Positions 8,451 to 10,806 of a stretch of DNA of 10,806 bases are shown here, piece by piece. The DNA is from Pseudomonadota bacterium (GTDB lineage: Bacteria; Pseudomonadota; Alphaproteobacteria; Rhizobiales; Hyphomicrobiaceae), in contig JAEXXM010000017.1 of assembly GCA_023405815.1 (NCBI GenBank), positions 1-10,806 of the forward strand, given 5' to 3'. Under the pieces are notes generated by a model, which was not told the origin of the DNA, searched no databases, and saw only the letters and a program-made list of their open reading frames with translations. Both the position numbers and the translations under genes were made by a program. Each line of letters opens with the position of its first letter. Within the stretch, counting starts at the first letter, position 1.

Positions 8451-9425
8451 ATGTATCCAGTCATTCCGAACAAGCGCGCCCTCGCGGGCCTCGCCATCGC
8501 CGTCGCGGCCGTCCTATCGGTGCCCGGCTCGAGCGCCATCGCCCAGGACGCCGCGGGCGACAAGGCTGTCGCCACCGTCGACGGCAAGCCGATCACGGAA
8601 GCAGACCTGAAGCTTGCCGACACAGAGGTCGGCTCCGAGCTCGGCCAGCTTCCTCCCGAGGTGAAGCGCCGCGCGCTCGTCGAATACTTGATCGACAACC
8701 AGCTTTTTGCGAACGCTGCCGAGGCCGCCAAGCTCGGGGAGACGCCCGAGTTCAAGAAGTACATGGAATACCTGCGCGGTCGCGCGCTGCGCGAGCAGTA
8801 CTTCGAGAAGACGCTCAAGGGCGCGATCAGCGAGGACGAGGCGAAGAAGATCTACAACGCGCGCCTCGCGCAGATGAAGCCGGAGACCGAGTTCGCAGCG
8901 CGTCACATCCTGGTTCCCACCGAGGAAAAGGCGAAGGAGCTGCGGGCCAAGATCGCCGCCGGCGAGGACTTCGCGAAGCTCGCAGGCGAGAACTCGACCG
9001 ACCCGGTGTCGAAGAAGGACGGCGGGTTCCTCGGCTACTTCGGCATCGGTCAGATGGTGCCGGAGTTCGAGAATACCGTCGTCAAGATGCAGAAGGGCGA
9101 GCTGTCGGAGCCAGTGAAGACGGCTTATGGCTGGCACATCATCAAGCTCGAGGATCGGCGCCAGAAGGAGCCGCCGAGCTTCGACCAGGTCAAAGACACG
9201 ATCATGAACTCGCTTGCCGTGCGCAAGGCGCAGGAGGCATCCGCCGAGATGCGTGGCAAGGCGAAGGTCGAGTATGTCGATCCCGAGCTCAAGAAGATGG
9301 TCGAAGAACAGAAGAAGAAGCAGGCCGAGGCCCTGGAAGCCGCAAAGAAGGCGGCGGAGCAGGGGCCTCAGCCTGCGGCGCCGGGTGCAGCTCCAACGCC
9401 TGGCACGGACCCGGCTAAGAAGTGA
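8451..9425 (+). CDS. Periplasmic parvulin-type peptidyl-prolyl cis-trans isomerase
   Basis: A 324-aa exported foldase. The start at 8451 gives a classic Sec signal peptide (basic NKR, then a hydrophobic ALAGLAIAVAAVL core, and a likely cut after AIA near residue 31). The open frame extends upstream, but any earlier start would bury the signal peptide. The ribosome binding site is weak. An N-terminal SurA-like chaperone region (about 38-145) is followed by the parvulin domain (about 149-235), with AARHILVPTEEKA at its start, GGFLGYFGIGQMVPEFE in the middle and TAYGWHIIKLEDR at its end, including the conserved His of GWHII. The C-terminus (about 278-324) is a charged helix followed by an Ala/Pro-rich tail. 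It catalyses proline isomerisation and probably helps fold proteins delivered by SecA/SecYEG, which fits its position divergent from secA. It ends in a strong terminator. Confidence 0.95.
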   Translation: MYPVIPNKRALAGLAIAVAAVLSVPGSSAIAQDAAGDKAVATVDGKPITEADLKLADTEVGSELGQLPPEVKRRALVEYLIDNQLFANAAEAAKLGETPEFKKYMEYLRGRALREQYFEKTLKGAISEDEAKKIYNARLAQMKPETEFAARHILVPTEEKAKELRAKIAAGEDFAKLAGENSTDPVSKKDGGFLGYFGIGQMVPEFENTVVKMQKGELSEPVKTAYGWHIIKLEDRRQKEPPSFDQVKDTIMNSLAVRKAQEASAEMRGKAKVEYVDPELKKMVEEQKKKQAEALEAAKKAAEQGPQPAAPGAAPTPGTDPAKK

Positions 9426-9449
9426 GCCGGCAACATCGATGACATGGCA

Positions 9450-9481
9450 ACGGGCCGCTTGCTCCAAGCGGCCCGTTTTTT
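9450..9481 (+). terminator. Intrinsic terminator after the PPIase gene
   Basis: A perfect 11-bp stem (ACGGGCCGCTT / AAGCGGCCCGT) with a 5-nt loop is followed by a T6 run, 24 bp after the stop codon. It separates the PPIase gene from the MerR-type gene. Confidence 0.95.
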
Positions 9482-9501
9482 GTAGCGACGCGGGAAGCCG
9501 G

Positions 9502-9532
9502 TTGACTTGGCCCTTGGGGCCGGCCCGATAAG
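9502..9532 (+). promoter_or_regulatory. Promoter with MerR-type 19-bp spacer and central dyad
   Basis: TTGACT (9502-9507) and GATAAG (9527-9532) are 19 bp apart, too far for ordinary sigma-70 promoters but typical of promoters that MerR-family activators untwist. A dyad GGCCC-N3-GGGCC (9509-9521) lies in the spacer, close to its centre. The promoter reads into the MerR-type gene that starts 33 bp later, suggesting self-control. This is a prediction from sequence only. Confidence 0.6.
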
Positions 9533-9564
9533 AGGTGCGGATCAGACAGCCGACGAGGTGATTC

Positions 9565-10590
9565 GTGCCCGCTTCAGCCCAATATCTCAGCCCGTCCGAA
9601 GCCGCCCGGCGTCTCGGTGTATCCGTTAAAGCGTTGCGCCTCTACGAGCAGCGGGGGCTCGTCACTCCACTGCGCACGGAGGCTGGCTGGCGGGCTTACG
9701 GACCCGACGAGATGGCGCGTGCGAACGAGATCGTTGGCTTGCGGGTGCTCGGCCTCAGTCTCGCACATGTTGCGCGGATACTCGACGGTGATTGCCTCGC
9801 CCTCGAGCAGGCTCTGGCAGCTCATCAGGCGGCACTGGAGAACCGAACTCACGACCTCGCCGTCCAGATCGAGAAAGTGCGTGCCTTGCGGCGCGACATT
9901 GCGCACGGAAAAGCGCCTGGGATGGCTGACGTCGCTGGCCTTTCACTTCCGGCTGCGGAACTCAAAGCAGCGTTCGACCTGCCGTGGCCATGGGGCGGGG
10001 AGCGGTTCGAGCTGCGCGATATACGCGGGCTGAACTACATCATCTGGCCGCTCGGCAGTGGCAAAACGAGACTCGCCCAGCGGATCGCCGAGACGCTTCC
10101 GGGGGCTGCCTTCCTGGGTCCAGATCGGGACGCGGCGAACGCGCGGCGTCGGTTGGACTCCGAGCTGGCATTGCGCTTGCGCGTGGACCGCACGATGGCC
10201 TGGCTGCTCGAAGACGGCGCAGAACAGTCCGACGCACTGGTGGCGCTGCTCGCGGGATTGGAATCGGACCACGCCTCGGCCGTCGTGGTCGACGTGGTGG
10301 AGCGGGGGCTCAACCAATCGACTCAGGAAGCGCTTGTCGCCTTTCTGCGCCGCCGGCCTCCTGGCAGTCGCCCGATTTTCCTGCTGACGCGTTCGAGCGC
10401 CATTCTGGACCTATCGGCAGTGGGCGGCGACGAGACGATCATTTTGTGCCCCGCCAACCACAGTCCGCCGATGCTGGTCGCCCCCCATCCCGGCTCTCCG
10501 GGCTACGAGGTAGTCGCCAGCTGCCTCGCCTCTCCGGAAGTGCGGACCCGGACGGAAGGCGTCATCGCGTGGCGGCCCGAGGTGGCGTAA
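9565..10590 (+). CDS. MerR-type regulator fused to a P-loop ATPase-like domain
   Basis: A 341-aa protein starting at GTG with GAGG 6 nt upstream. Residues about 7-76 are a clear MerR winged helix (YLSPSEAARRLGVSVKALRLYEQRGLV, then GWRAYGPDEM and a second helix pair). Residues about 78-112 form the usual dimerisation coiled coil. Instead of a small ligand-binding domain, about 145-300 looks like a nucleotide-binding domain: Walker A-like WPLGSGKT (161-168, with Trp where the first Gly normally stands) and a Walker B-like VVVDVVERGLNQSTQEAL (240-257) arranged as in ABC ATPases, followed by IFLLTRSSA resembling an H-loop strand. No clear ABC signature motif is seen. It probably binds DNA as a dimer and responds to a nucleotide or to an unknown signal. 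The promoter at 9502-9532 suggests it controls itself. Downstream, 57 bp separate it from argJ. Confidence 0.9.
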   Translation: MPASAQYLSPSEAARRLGVSVKALRLYEQRGLVTPLRTEAGWRAYGPDEMARANEIVGLRVLGLSLAHVARILDGDCLALEQALAAHQAALENRTHDLAVQIEKVRALRRDIAHGKAPGMADVAGLSLPAAELKAAFDLPWPWGGERFELRDIRGLNYIIWPLGSGKTRLAQRIAETLPGAAFLGPDRDAANARRRLDSELALRLRVDRTMAWLLEDGAEQSDALVALLAGLESDHASAVVVDVVERGLNQSTQEALVAFLRRRPPGSRPIFLLTRSSAILDLSAVGGDETIILCPANHSPPMLVAPHPGSPGYEVVASCLASPEVRTRTEGVIAWRPEVA

Positions 10591-10647
10591 AGATGTGCGC
10601 CTCAGCCTAGGTCTCGAAGATAATTCCCAGAACTCCCGGAGCCGACG

Positions 10648-10806
10648 ATGGGCAAGCCCGCCCCCATATCCCCCTTCGCACCCACCTCGCTACCGAATGT
10701 ACCGGAGGTGCCCGGCGTGCGCTTTGCGACCGCCGAGGCGGGCATCCGCTACAAGGGCCGCACGGACCTCTTGCTCGGGGTGCTCGCGCCCGGGACACAG
10801 GCGGCG
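10648..10806 (+). CDS. argJ: ArgJ, glutamate N-acetyltransferase, 5' part only
   Basis: The first 53 codons of the bifunctional ornithine acetyltransferase / N-acetylglutamate synthase, which recycles the acetyl group in arginine synthesis in the cytoplasm. The segment VPGVRFATAEAGIRYKGRTDLLLGVLAPGT (22-50) is the conserved ArgJ start; the autocleavage Thr and active site lie beyond the window. GGAG sits 6 nt before the ATG. The gene follows the MerR-type regulator by 57 bp with no terminator seen between them, so it may be partly read from the upstream promoter. Confidence 0.92.
   Translation, partial: MGKPAPISPFAPTSLPNVPEVPGVRFATAEAGIRYKGRTDLLLGVLAPGTQAA

Noticed and set aside
8514..9467. 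317-codon minus-strand frame opposite the PPIase gene
   Set aside because: Antisense shadow; it runs through the strong terminator and has low-complexity Leu/Arg content.

Overview
The window looks like an alphaproteobacterial chromosome, most likely Hyphomicrobiales. The right half is GC-rich core sequence with secA, a divergent periplasmic parvulin-type peptidyl-prolyl isomerase gene, a MerR-type regulator gene and the start of argJ. The order secA / PPIase / argJ is one I associate with this order from memory. The left half, up to the 3' end of secA, is an accessory region and very probably part of an integrated element. It is visibly less GC-rich, carries poorly characterised small genes, and has a tyrosine recombinase next to the secA boundary.

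Layout. 1-55 (-) is the first 18 codons of a transposase resembling the IS1182 group, with a probable IS end near 127-130. 324-767 (+) is a DUF6641-like small gene ending in a strong intrinsic terminator (791-820). 820-1293 (-), 1421-2362 (-) and 2536-2799 (-) are three unrecognised genes reading toward the IS: a 157-aa protein, a 313-aa possible DNA-binding protein and an 87-aa zinc-ribbon-like protein. 2941-3201 is an array of five full 46-47 bp tandem repeats plus a partial sixth, next to an AT-rich patch; each unit boundary carries an 18-bp dyad. 3240-4418 (-) is the integrase. 4430-5105 has no convincing gene, but near its right end (5000-5062) it has two pairs of TGCCTA-type direct repeats, each pair 11 bp apart, as expected for integrase arm sites.

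From 5106 the sequence is core. secA (5106-8039, -) carries an extra segment of about 48 residues. A roughly 410-bp divergent control region holds a good TTGACA-17-TTATCT promoter for secA and a candidate promoter for the PPIase gene (8451-9425, +), which ends in a textbook terminator. Next is a MerR-type regulator (9565-10590, +) fused to a P-loop, ABC-ATPase-like domain. Its own promoter has the 19-bp spacer and central dyad typical of MerR-controlled promoters. argJ begins at 10648 and runs off the window.

The points most worth a second look are the dyad repeat array beside the integrase and the possible DNA-binding protein, the putative arm sites at the secA boundary, and the MerR-ATPase fusion with its apparent self-controlled promoter. 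No database search was possible; family names come from recognising motifs.
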